From contig JAYJMM010000042.1 in NCBI GenBank assembly GCA_037349105.1, positions 1,467,501 through 1,531,500 of the forward strand: a stretch of DNA of 64,000 nt, read 5' to 3'. Below are positions 10,845 through 20,496 of this stretch, one piece after another. Position 1 is the first letter of the stretch; each line of letters starts with the position of its first letter. The stretch is from Limnomonas spitsbergensis (taxonomy: Eukaryota > Chlorophyta > Chlorophyceae > Chlamydomonadales). Both the position numbers and the translations under genes were made by a program. Below the pieces are notes generated by a model, which was not told where the DNA came from, did no database searches, and saw nothing but the letters and a program-made list of their open reading frames with translations.

Positions 10845-11047
10845 GTTGAGGGCTAGGATCTAGACGGCATAGGGTTTCGACAGACTTCCTCTCATTTTTG
10901 GGATGGATTTTTTGGTCTCCTATTTCCGTTTGCTCTTTTCCTCCCTCCTGTAGCCTTGACTGCCTTTTTCTCCGGACCAGACTGTAGGGCGCCCATGCAG
11001 CCGAGCTTTATCAGCATGGCCCAGAGGTGAGTGTTATGTCATTGACA
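10845..11047 (+). mobile_element. Truncated non-LTR retroelement 3' end (UTR type B)
   Basis: Type B UTR (GAGGGCTAGGATCTAGACGG, GGATGGATTTTTTGGTCTCC) followed by the terminus (GGCGCCCATGCAGCCGAGC, GGCCCAGAGGTGAGTG, ATGTCATTGACAT). Confidence 0.7.
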
Positions 11048-11239
11048 TGTCTGACCGTCCAGCAAGGCCTAACGGGTATGCACCGTTCTACATATGTTAA
11101 GGGCTCTTGTTCTAAATCCTCTCATGATGTCCCCACAGTTACCGCATGTCCTCAGCTTGCCTCGTACAACATTGTGTTTGTGGTCAGATAAGATACCAAT
11201 TTCTATCAGACATTTGAAGGCAAAAACGTCTGCAAGTTA

Positions 11240-11530
11240 ATTAATTGGGCAATGCTCAGAAATAAAGCTCGGCCACGTCGGCAGACAAAAATCTACTATG
11301 AAAACAAGAGAGAAGGCAAGAGAGAAGTGAAAGGAGGTCTCCACCCTCCAAACAACAAACACGGCGAAAAGACAGACATGAAGACCGAATCCCCATGCCC
11401 TCAAGAGACTACTAGCACTCAACAAAATCGACCACAAAACCTAGGGTCTCCCACCCATGCATGACCCGGTACAGCTGGTGAAAATCTATTGCAGCGTTCT
11501 GAGGACCAGCCCACCCCCACTCGAGCGCCC
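11240..11530 (-). mobile_element. Non-LTR retroelement copy with ORF C-terminus and 3' tail
   Basis: On the minus strand the frame GALEWGWAGPQNAAIDFHQL continues to YRVMHGWETLGFVVDFVEC and a stop at 11412. This matches the ORF end at 58.5..58.68 kb (RERGWAGPPGTATNFRQLYQ). It is followed by the type C UTR and the reversed terminus near 11245. This links the bare tails in the window to a coding element. Confidence 0.7.
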
Positions 11531-11639
11531 CCTGCTCCAAAAGTGCCGCCTTGATGCATTGGAGGCAAGAAACACTGGCAAATAAGCTCAATCGCTGCCG
11601 TATGAAGAAAATAAAGTACAAGGTAGTCCTACTCATGTA

Positions 11640-12345
11640 ATGTTATTCAAAATATATGAGATCCGTCTTCTACCGGTATTAATTTACTATTGTTGATTGT
11701 GGGGGGAACACCAGTCCCAGGTATTGACATTATATGACTGAATGGGGGGGGGGGCATTCCTTAACCTCCTGTCGTGAAACCCCTAAATAGCAATATGAAA
11801 CGAACTGATTATTTTACCACTTCAAAACCTGCAACAGAGACTTCCCTACACTACATGACATCGTATGGCCGTCCCTGTCATGTACATAGCTGTCTCCCAT
11901 CTCCCACATGGGCCTACCCCTTCATCACCCTCACTCGGTCCCTATCTCTGGGTTGACCGACGTCCTTGGCCCCCCCGACCCCGACAGAAGGGCGGCAGCG
12001 GCGGCTGCCTCTTTGCTGGTGTTGCCGCCCTGACAAACTCTTTGCCATCTTTTAGCACTGCCCAGGCCATCGTGACTTGGAGGGTCAACGTCCTTATCAG
12101 TTTTGCGCTGCAACAACAACAACATAATCAGTTTGTATTCCTCTTCCAACTTGATATTTCTTCCGACTTTATGCACAACAAATTGGGTACAAATAGGAGG
12201 CGTCAATAAGTATGACAGCTAATGTACTGTATTCAAAGTGTGGATATGTGTGGGAAGCGATTGGAATCGTTCTCATTTGCTAATAAAGCATGAAAAAACA
12301 TTGGATGATAGCATTGTGAGACCTTGGATGGACCCGAGATTCACA
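11640..12345. other. No gene recognised
   Basis: Contains G-runs and a CAACAACAACAA microsatellite at about 12110. Open frames on both strands around 11865..12209 lack motifs. Confidence 0.4.
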
Positions 12346-12349
12346 GTTT

Positions 12350-12512
12350 AATAGCATGTTAAGATTCGCGAGAAACATGTGATTTATATGTGTCCACTTC
12401 ATGAAGCATGGTATAGACTCGAGAGAAGCATGCAATTATGTGTCCAGTTCGATCATGAAACATGGCAAGACTCAAGAGAAACATGTGATTGATATATGAC
12501 CAGTTCAGGCTA
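12350..12512 (+). repeat. Three tandem copies of an about 65-bp unit
   Basis: The words GAGAAACATGTGATT / GAGAAGCATGCAATT and ATGTGTCCACTTCATGAAGC / GTCCAGTTCGATCATGAAAC recur three times, diverged. Confidence 0.65.
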
Positions 12513-13429
12513 AGGAACGATGTCGGAAAATTTGTCTAGAGGGTAAAGTTTGCGTGTTTGGAGTATGTACCTCGACATTGTCAGTTTTTCCACTGGCTAG
12601 ACAAGTGCGCCCAATTTTTCTCATAAATTGCTTGCAACATGATAAATAATCAGTGTTGTGCCGATTACGGTCCTTACGGAGGTTGAGTTAAAGTTTCCGC
12701 AGAGGGGAGGGATGGCGTCCACGGAAACATTTGAACTCATTGCCAGCGTGGCAGAAATGGTTTTCAGCCAAGCCCCCCCGGCGTCATTACCCCGCGTTTG
12801 TCTGTCTGTCTTTCTGTCCGTCCTCATTGACTGGGCCACCTCGCCATGGAAACTTTGTGCCCTACAACGTGGCGCCTGAGGTGTATTTTAAAATAGTTAT
12901 TTGATCAATTATCTAGAGCTCAAAGATAAAGTATTGAGCTACACAGGTGTAGCTGAAAGGTATGCGGGCAGGCAGAAGTTGCGAAGCAAGCACTAGAAGT
13001 TCATGCGCTTTCGTGTTTATGAATTACCTTCATTTAAAAACAGCTCTCCTGTGAGAGCTTCAAGGATGAGGCAACGACTTGAATAACTCGTTTGATAGCT
13101 GATGGTATTGTGCACATGACGCCTGTGTCACCATGTGCCTTCTGTAACAAACAACGTTGTTTTTGTTGATGCGTCATGTCTGAAGTTCAAAATACCTACT
13201 TCAAAATACCTACTGGTTATAAATACTTGGTTTGGGCACAGCAATCTAGCGTTTTGCGCAAAAAAAAATTGCATCGGTGGCGTGAGGAAGCAGAACCTTG
13301 GTCTCAAATGAGGTGAACGGTACGGGGTGGGTCTCTATGTAATGCCTAAAACTGCCGCAGAATCCCTATCGTTCCTTTGTTCTACCAAGTCTCTCGGGTA
13401 TTGCCATGTTTCAGAATGTGAAAACTCAC

Positions 13430-13534
13430 CTTGACGAACACATCGGCATCTGCAGCAGTGTCCTTATCCCGCCGGATCAGCTCCTTGTTCTGGATCTGGC
13501 TGATCAGTGTGTAGATGGCCTCCAGCCCCTCTTC
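13430..13534 (-). CDS. Single clear exon, unidentified gene (35 codons)
   Basis: Flanked by TCCCTGCAG| and |GTGAGTTTTC, 105 bases, phase 0 at both ends and open throughout. The peptide begins EEGLEAIYTLISQIQNKELI and continues with a charged helix (RRDKDTAADADVFVK). I do not recognise the family. No partner exon was found within the flanking 1 to 2 kb, so the gene must have large introns like its neighbours, or this is an exon relic. Confidence 0.55.
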
Positions 13535-13849
13535 CTGCAGGGAAATTCAAGTTTGATTTTTAGCTTTTTAGTTTTGTCAGGAATGGGCTGGAAAATAGAC
13601 ATGTTTGTTGTCGCTGGCTGTCCCACACCAGGAGTTTCTAGCATGTGATGCCCATCAAGTAAGGTGCTTCCTAAAGTAAGAGATCGGTCACACGGAGTCG
13701 CAAAAAGGACAAAGAGCTTCCGCGACGCCGGTCACACTTGCCCAAACGCCACACGCTACGTGTTCACACTTAAGCCTCCTTCTAAGTGGTTGCTGAAGTT
13801 TCTGCAGCCACTATTTCATTCTTACCGTAAAGTGCCATAGACTTTGCTC

Positions 13850-14425
13850 ATAATTAAATAATTATTGGGGTGCGCGAACATGGTGCGTGCTAATATTAAT
13901 TCAAAACTTGCTGGTGCGCGGCGTGTCAGTCAGGTGTCCAAACAAATATTCTGGGGGGTGCGCGCTACGAATTAGAAACAGCGAATATCAAAAAACTGCG
14001 CGCTCGCGCGCGACTGTTTGATTTGACATCCGTCGAGTGATCCTTACTCCAGTCCCCACAGCGAAGCTCGATCCTGGAGGCAGAGACGGGTGCTGACGAC
14101 TGCTGACGTTTCGGGGCCCCAGCAGCCACACGTTTCCCGAGGCCAGGAACCGGCGAAGGAGGAGGATGACGACTATGCTGAGTATTGATGACCGTTTACT
14201 ATCCTTGCTAGCATCAAACGAGGTTTTAACTGAGTTTTACTGCACTGGCTGAAAGTGCTGCACAGAAGGAAATTTAAATTATTTTGACTGATGCGCGATG
14301 TTAATTTATTTTCCTGCTGCACGACGTTAAATGAAATTGTTTTTTGCCGCCGCGCGGCCGTTTTTTTTAAATTCTTTTGGCCGCGCGACAAAAAAATATT
14401 TTTTGTGTTTGGGGTGCATGGACCC
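13850..14425. other. AT-rich block with GC-rich hairpins
   Basis: A sharp composition shift: AT-rich DNA studded with CGCG words. There is a palindromic GCGCGCTCGCGCGC near 14010 and an inverted repeat CGCGCGGCC/GGCCGCGCG around an AT spacer near 14355..14390. It could be part of an unclassified mobile element. No ORF or target duplication was identified. Confidence 0.4.
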
Positions 14426-15350
14426 TAAGGCGTTCTACTGCACTTGAACTCCTGAATACGCTCTTTAGCTTTCCGAGAACACTACTTTTGAGTCGAGCAC
14501 TTCTAATTGCTCACCGTAATTGAGCCAGCACTTACACCGCTCACCTTAATCGAGATAGCTCATACACTACTCGATTACTGCAACCTGTCAACCGAGTTCA
14601 GCACTTCTAAGTGCTCGCTCATACACGTTATCCCTTCTGTGAGAGCGACATAGATCGACTCTTCTCAAGTGAACTGAGCACCAGTCACTGATATTTTGGC
14701 CCTTATCAGGCATTCTCCAGCCTTTATTTACAGCTGGTTTACCACCACCAACTCCACCAAGCAACCCATCATCTACAGCCAGTCCAGAGCGAGGCTACAA
14801 GTCGACTCCCTGATAGCTTATCAAGGCAGTCTCCCCATCTGAAGATCGCGACCAGCGACTTATCACCAGAGATCATCGCACCCTGCCGCCCAGAGTACTG
14901 CATCTCCCAACAACTGCTACAGTCACCTTCGGAAGGGTCGATCCATCAGGCACTCTTGTCAACAGTATAGAATAGTCAGGCAATTAGCCTAGGGGGTACT
15001 TGTCTAAATCGATCGACTGATTCCCAGGTTTACAGCTGGGCATTCGAGTCTAAACAGCAGTGATCAGGAATCAGTCATATTCCTGAAGTCATAGCACCTT
15101 CATATTTTCCCGACATTCTTACAAGTTTCCCAAAACGGTTTGAAGTGCCCCAAACTTGCTAGCAGTAGACCTACCACTTCATTCTCCAGCAGCTGTTTCT
15201 GGTCCAGCCAACTAAGGTCCTCCCATCCAGAACCAATATCAAATCTATCCACGAGGAACCTGCAGCTCAACATGCAAGATCAGGGGTATTCAGAAAATAT
15301 TGAAGGAAACACAGACGCCTGGGCATTTGTTTTGAATGTCGGACTGATCA
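14425..15350. other. No gene recognised
   Basis: Contains repeated short words AGCACTTCTAA(T/G)TGCTC (near 14497 and 14602) that can each fold as small hairpins. Otherwise it appears unique and non-coding. Confidence 0.35.
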
Positions 15351-15355
15351 AGCGA

Positions 15356-15820
15356 TGAAAGAAATAAAGAAAACGCCCTGAGCATGGCTTGAGGAATATC
15401 GTACGGGATGAATCCTTAGTTACCGTGGGACCCTGCTTGTGACCCGCTGGCCTGCGGGGTGACCCGCGACATGTCCTTCTCGTGCTCGATATAGAGGTCC
15501 TCCAGTTTCTTCAGGAGACTTCCCTTCAGTGCGATCGCATTGTTTGTTTGCGACTCTGACCAGTTGCAATGGAAAATATCCAACGCTGCACTTGCGAAAT
15601 GTTTTGCATTGTGCTGTGTTCGAAACGATTCGAGATCAGGCGGTTCAGGCCCCACTTTGCTCTCATTTTTCAATCCAAAACGTTCTGACAACCAATTGAA
15701 CATATAAAACGTGACCCGTTGTAATGCCCTTTGAAAGGATATTGCTTGTTGAAAGAAAGAAAGCGCCTGAGCGTGGCTTCAGGAATACGGGATTTTAAAT
15801 GCCGTACGCCGGAATCCGCT
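15356..15820. repeat. Imperfect direct repeats flanking a small ORF
   Basis: Left copy at about 15356..15412 (GAAAGAAATAAAGAAAACGC, CCTGAGCATGGCTTGAGGAA) and right copy at about 15753..15812 (GAAAGAAAGAAAGCGCCTGA, GCGTGGCTTCAGGAATACGG). They lie on the same strand about 390 bp apart and bracket the minus-strand ORF at 15416..15703. Confidence 0.55.
15416..15703 (-). CDS. Small hypothetical ORF, 95 aa
   Basis: Starts MFNWLSERFGLKNESKVGPE and ends in QASGSQAGSHGN. Composition is protein-like: charged, with a predicted helix NNAIALKGSLLKKLEDLYIE. No splice site or family was recognised. It sits between imperfect direct repeats, so it may be part of a small mobile unit or a duplicated exon region. 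Confidence 0.35.
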   Translation of the reverse strand: MFNWLSERFGLKNESKVGPEPPDLESFRTQHNAKHFASAALDIFHCNWSESQTNNAIALKGSLLKKLEDLYIEHEKDMSRVTPQASGSQAGSHGN

Positions 15821-16041
15821 GACAGCATGGCAGCACTCTCGTGAGTCTCTACAACGACATCGAATCCGACCCTCGTGCACCCCAGACCCCAGCGGTGGAC
15901 CCCAGGTGCACATTCTCCTCAAGGGACCGGGGCTTGGACTTTCTTAAACGTCTCGTCAATTTGTTCTTCCCCAAATCCTCGCCGCACTACCTTTCCAATT
16001 TTTCTTATCTACCTGGTATCTCAATTGAATGGGTCGAACAG

Positions 16042-16358
16042 AGGAACAGGCCTTTACAGACGAAGCCTCCGACGAGGCTACTTTCGTGGAGCATTTGTAG
16101 GTCCTTCTCTTTCTTGCCACCTTCAACATTGCCGTTACGGCGTAAATAAAGCTCGATTTTCATGCAGGGCGCTGTTGAAGGAGGAGGAGAAAGAGGCAAG
16201 AGCTGCCTATAGGGAGTCTTTGGCTCCAGTTGATGCGGCAGTCTGTCGAGCCGGCGGGTTTCGTGGATTGGGATACCCTGCTTTGGAGAAAAGCCAGGAA
16301 TTTCAGAGGCTTGTGGAGCTCTATAAAATCGAAAGTCATCGCATGTGCCTCGCCTCAG
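16042..16358 (+). CDS. Two-exon gene fragment, unidentified product
   Basis: Exon a (about 16042..16096) reads EEQAFTDEASDEATFVEH and ends at TTT|GTAGGT. After a 71-bp intron, exon b (16168..16358) begins in phase after CATGCAG| with ALLKEEEKEARAAYRESLAP, later GGFRGLGYPALEKSQEFQRL, and ends TCAG|GTGTGT. The acidic and helical composition is protein-like. The start codon is unclear: an ATGGCAGCACTCTC|GTGAGT mini-exon at 15826 does not fit in phase. Possible 3' coding at 16440..16730 (DGSIGDTYSSSQVDESALDE) is in another phase. The family is not recognised. Confidence 0.45.
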
Positions 16359-16881
16359 GTGTGTGCACCCTTCCAGAAAGTCAGGGAAGAAGTCAGTTCG
16401 CACGAGAGGCGATTGACATGGCCGGAAGAGCAAACTCCACTTTCATGCCTCCGCAGATAAGATTACCTCATTTCATCTCCGCCGGTGCGCTTACTTACAC
16501 CCTGAGCTGTCGGAAGTGAAGCCTGTCGACGGCAGCATTGGCGATACCTACTCTTCCTCCCAAGTAGACGAATCTGCATTGGACGAGTCCCATGCATCCC
16601 AGGCGTCGGGCCCAATATGCGACATGCCTGGCCTAACATGCAACATGCCCGGCCCAACATGTGTCATGCCCATGCGTGGAGCACAGACAGGACAAGGCTT
16701 GAGACGACGTAGACATCCTTCCCGAGCATGACAAGCCACAGGTCAGTTACATCAGTCCACCCTTGCACCAAACCACTGAGCTGATTAATATGGCTAATTG
16801 CGCTCCTAATATAGCTCCTTGTGCACCTAATTGTACACGTACAGTAACCTAACCGGCCTTCCCTGCAGGTTGTGACCTCGT

Positions 16882-17384
<503 letters not shown>

Positions 17385-17460
17385 TTTTATTACATTATTA
17401 TAATAAATTGGGCCATATCTTAACCCCATTTATTCACAAATGATAACCAAGCCTTATATT

Positions 17461-17879
17461 GATACTGGCTTCTGCACCAAATTCGCCTAATCCTACACTA
17501 ACCATCATATACCCCAATTGGCTACATGTACTAAACGCTATAACACGTTTTAGATCTGCTTGAAAAAATCCAAAGACACCTGCCATAAATGCTGTACAAC
17601 ATCCTACAAAAATAACTAAATCTGAACCCGCCATAAATGGACCTAATCGCACCATTAAATAAATGCCTGCTGTTACTAAAGTAGCGGCGTGAATCAAGGC
17701 TGATACGGGTGTTGGGCCCTCCATTGCATCCGCGAGCCAAACATGAAATAAGATTTGAGCGCTTTTACCCATAGCACCAATTAAAACACTAATAACAATA
17801 AACATGCTAATGGAACTGGTTTCATTTAATAATATTAAATCATATTCTAAACTTCCTGTATAATACCACCAAAGGTGGA
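17461..17879 (-). pseudogene. nad5: NUMT: NADH dehydrogenase subunit 5 fragment
   Basis: Minus strand: LWWYYTGSLEYDLILLNETS, then MFIVISVLIGAMGKSAQILF, HVWLADAMEGPTPVSALIHA, TCSQLGYMMVSVGLGEFG, ending abruptly after EASI where ND5 should continue. This is the conserved proton-channel core of complex I ND5. The 75 bp between it and the cox1 piece are AT-rich and non-coding, so the insert is a composite or carries mitochondrial spacer or intron sequence. Confidence 0.9.
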
Positions 17880-18455
17880 GTGACCCCGGGGTTCCCCCAA
17901 AGGGGGGCTCCGCTTCTTCACCTGCTCTTTAAAGAGCAAGGACTATGGAGTTTCCAACGTGAGGAATGAGCTATGGGCGGAGTGGATTGTCTTATCAAGG
18001 AGCAGATGGAGAGACTTTGTAGCAGAGGGTGGGCTCACCACAAGCCACACAGCTGGAATGTTCATGAAGCCCTGTGCTTGTTATTGATTCATACGGAAGA
18101 AAGAGGAGCACCTCAAAATGTTCTGTATGAATCCAGCTGGTTTTTACTCGGCTTATGTATTTCAATATTCGGCCTGGTACACAAGACGGCTTGCTTTTTC
18201 GGATCAACAAGGTCTGGGCATGGGTTTTATCGCCATAAATGACCCCATGTACAACGTTTCGCCCTCCTATCCTCTCTTCCGAGGTTATTAGGTTCTGCTT
18301 TCAAATCGTGACGTAACTGACACCTGACAAAGGGGCAAAAAAAAGTTAATAAATAAAAGAAATAGTTTCAAGTGAAAATCCTTTGCTTCCTCTCTTATCA
18401 GCTCGAGTCCCGGGCCCTCCACCCGGAATGACTCCATCAGTCAATGTTTGCAAGT
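17880..18455. other. No gene recognised; short palindromes at the NUMT edge
   Basis: Beside the nad5 fragment lie an inverted C/G-run (GTTCCCCCAAAGGGGGGCTC) and the palindrome GCTCTTTAAAGAGC, both possibly mitochondrial repeat DNA. The remainder to 18.45 kb shows no gene. Confidence 0.4.
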
Positions 18456-18500
18456 CAATGACATGACACCTCTGAGCCATGCTCGAAGGCTCTATCAAAC
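18456..18500 (-). mobile_element. Retroelement 3' terminus fragment
   Basis: Short reversed terminus (CAATGACATGACACCTCTGA, GCCATGCTCGAAGGCTC) without UTR. Confidence 0.5.
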
Positions 18501-18654
18501 AATGTTTGCATACTTGCATGTTTATTGGTCCGCTGCCGTATCCTTTTCGGTAGAGCTTTCCCCGGCCAGTCTTTCGGGGTGTGGGAGAATTCAGAATTCG
18601 TTTCTAAGATCTCAGGCAGGGATTAGAAGTGGATTTATTACTTATTAGTACCGA

Positions 18655-18845
18655 GTTTTGAAGGCTAGTCTCTTTAGGGGCAGGGGATACGGGTTGCCTG
18701 ACCTTTGTGTTCTTGTTGTTTGGTGGGTGAACTTGCTATCCTTTCTTACCTCTTGTGCCTTCTCCCTTGACTTTCTTAGCTGACTTTTTGTTGCCGACGA
18801 GGCCGAGCTTTTTTCAGCATGGCCCAGAGATAAAGTGATGTAAAT
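18655..18845 (+). mobile_element. Truncated non-LTR retroelement 3' end (UTR type C)
   Basis: UTR words CTAGTCTCTTTAGGGGCAGG, CCTGACCTTTGTGTTCTTGT, CCTTGACTTTCTTAGCTGAC, then a terminus GACGAGGCCGAGCTTTTTTC and CATGGCCCAGAGAT. It mirrors the minus-strand copy at 2.4..2.8 kb. Confidence 0.7.
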
Positions 18846-18859
18846 CATTCCTAAATGTT

Positions 18860-20180
18860 TTCCCTCCCTCCCCCCTCACCTCATTAGCATGCAAAAAATG
18901 TACCACTCGCACATGGCCCTGCCTTTTTAAAACGACGTTGTGCAATTGTTTCTGTTTTAGGGTTCCAGTTCTTCCAGGTATTTTGCATACCAGCGTACTT
19001 TAGTGGATTTCTTCCCTCACAGATTGTGGCTTCTCTAGGATTTTGCCCGTTTCGAATTTGTCTTATAACTGTTTGATCCATACCTCATTGCTTGTAAAAC
19101 ATTTGTTTTAGAATGGAGTCCTCCAGCACAGTCGACTTTTCGTAGGGGGGTCACCCTTTCTCTCAGGCGCTTCCTTGGTTCATACTTCATACTGTCCGCG
19201 TGGTAGCTTCAAGGATGTCTCAGCGTGCTATGGCCAACACACAGAGATAGTACAAACTGCAGAGCACAGGACACTGCAATAACTATATTAAGATCATCCC
19301 CATTCGGTTGGGAACCTCTGGCACCATCTGTAAAGAGCACACCATGAAAGCAGTGTTTATTTTAGTGGGTAAGGGACCACCTTTGCTGGGCCGCCCTGGG
19401 CCATTCCTGGGCCGAGTCAAACCAAACCTGGACCGGCCTCCGGCTGGTGGCCCAAGAAGCAGGGCTGACCGAACCAGGGGCTTGTGGCTGGGGGCCACGG
19501 TGCAGTGGTAAAGCACTCACTTCAAAAAAGTGCATGCAAGGCATACTCTCTTGGCGTCAGCATACACCTCGCGAGGAAGTGTGCTAAAAATGCACGTGCA
19601 TGCTACACAATTTCTACACAGCATACCGCAGTGCAAACCAGACGTAGGTTAGAGTACCTCCTGGCATTAGGAACCACCAATCAGTCAGACATAGCTGAAA
19701 GCACAAGCTCACCCACCATAATTGTTTTGTACTTCTTTCTTGTTATCATGGTAACGGTGCGGATGAGGCCTCAGCCCATGCCGCGTTGTTTCCTTAACCC
19801 TCTTGGTTTCCTTTATACTCACGGCCCTGCAGGGCGTAGTTTTCTTTCTATCAAGGATGTACCCAGATCTTTGTGAGCGGGCGTCATACTTTCCTCAACT
19901 GAGTCCTGCCCACCGTCGGACTTGAGGACACATGACCCTCCTGACTCAACTTAACAATGCGACAAACTCAGACAGAGAGGGCAGTAGAAAACGAGGTGGA
20001 AATCACAAAATATGGAACATCGAAGTGGATGCCAACATGACTAAGCTCAATCCCCTCTCGGAACTACCTTGTCTCCACACCCATAAGTCCATGACGTCCC
20101 CAACAACCAACTCCAACTCAAGTGCCTTCCCAAGCACGGCCAAAAGTCTGTCCAAGTTATTCCGGTGCCACATTAAATAA
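18860..20180. other. No gene recognised
   Basis: Includes at 19375..19480 a dispersed GGCC-rich repeat (AAACCTGGACCGGCCTCCGG) related to sequences near 21.74 and 53.65 kb, and a weak tRNA-like A-box at about 19497 (GGTGCAGTGGTAAAGC) with no matching B-box. Confidence 0.4.
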
Positions 20181-20194
20181 ATAGTGGTCTTCAC

Positions 20195-20331
20195 GTCCTC
20201 AGGTGTCGGACTTGGTCTTCTTTGCCTTCCCGGCCTTTCCTTTTGTTCCTTTCCCCCCTTCTCCCTTCTGAACAGTTGGGCGCCCACGCGGCCGAGCTCT
20301 GAGCGGGCCCAGAGGTGTAACGTCATTGACA
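20195..20331 (+). mobile_element. Truncated retroelement 3' end abutting a gene's stop codon
   Basis: Type A UTR (CGGACTTGGTCTTCTTTGCC) and full terminus ending AACGTCATTGAC at 20331. The stop codon of the minus-strand aminotransferase occupies 20335..20337, so the element lies tail-to-tail with the gene only three bases away and would form most of its 3' UTR in antisense. Confidence 0.75.
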
Positions 20332-20334
20332 TCC

Positions 20335-20496
20335 TCATTGCGTCCCGATCACCTCCTCTAGCGCCTTCTCAAACACCGCCAGAGCCAGGTCAACTTCCGC
20401 CTCCGTCACGTTAAGCGCCGGCAGGAAGCGAATGCACTCGCGAGCACCCGCTGACATGAGCAGCATGTCATGCTTTGCGCAAGCCTTGGTGATTGC
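20335..20496 (-). CDS. Aminotransferase exon 13 (residues 410-462 and stop)
   Basis: TTGTTGCAG|GCAATCACC ... ACGCAATGA. Carries [21 protein letters not shown] ghost of its 5' edge lies at 20831..20893, with AAG changed to TAG. Confidence 0.95.
   Translation of the reverse strand, partial: AITKACAKHDMLLMSAGARECIRFLPALNVTEAEVDLALAVFEKALEEVIGTQ

Noticed and set aside
15875..16519. Single 214-codon ORF as one exon
   Set aside because: Its first half has poor protein character. Splicing at 16097 and 16167 into another frame gives a more protein-like peptide with good GT..AG sites, so I call only the spliced fragment.
19497..19560. tRNA gene suggested by GGTGCAGTGGTAAAGC
   Set aside because: No B-box at the correct distance and no cloverleaf; probably chance or a very old tRNA remnant.
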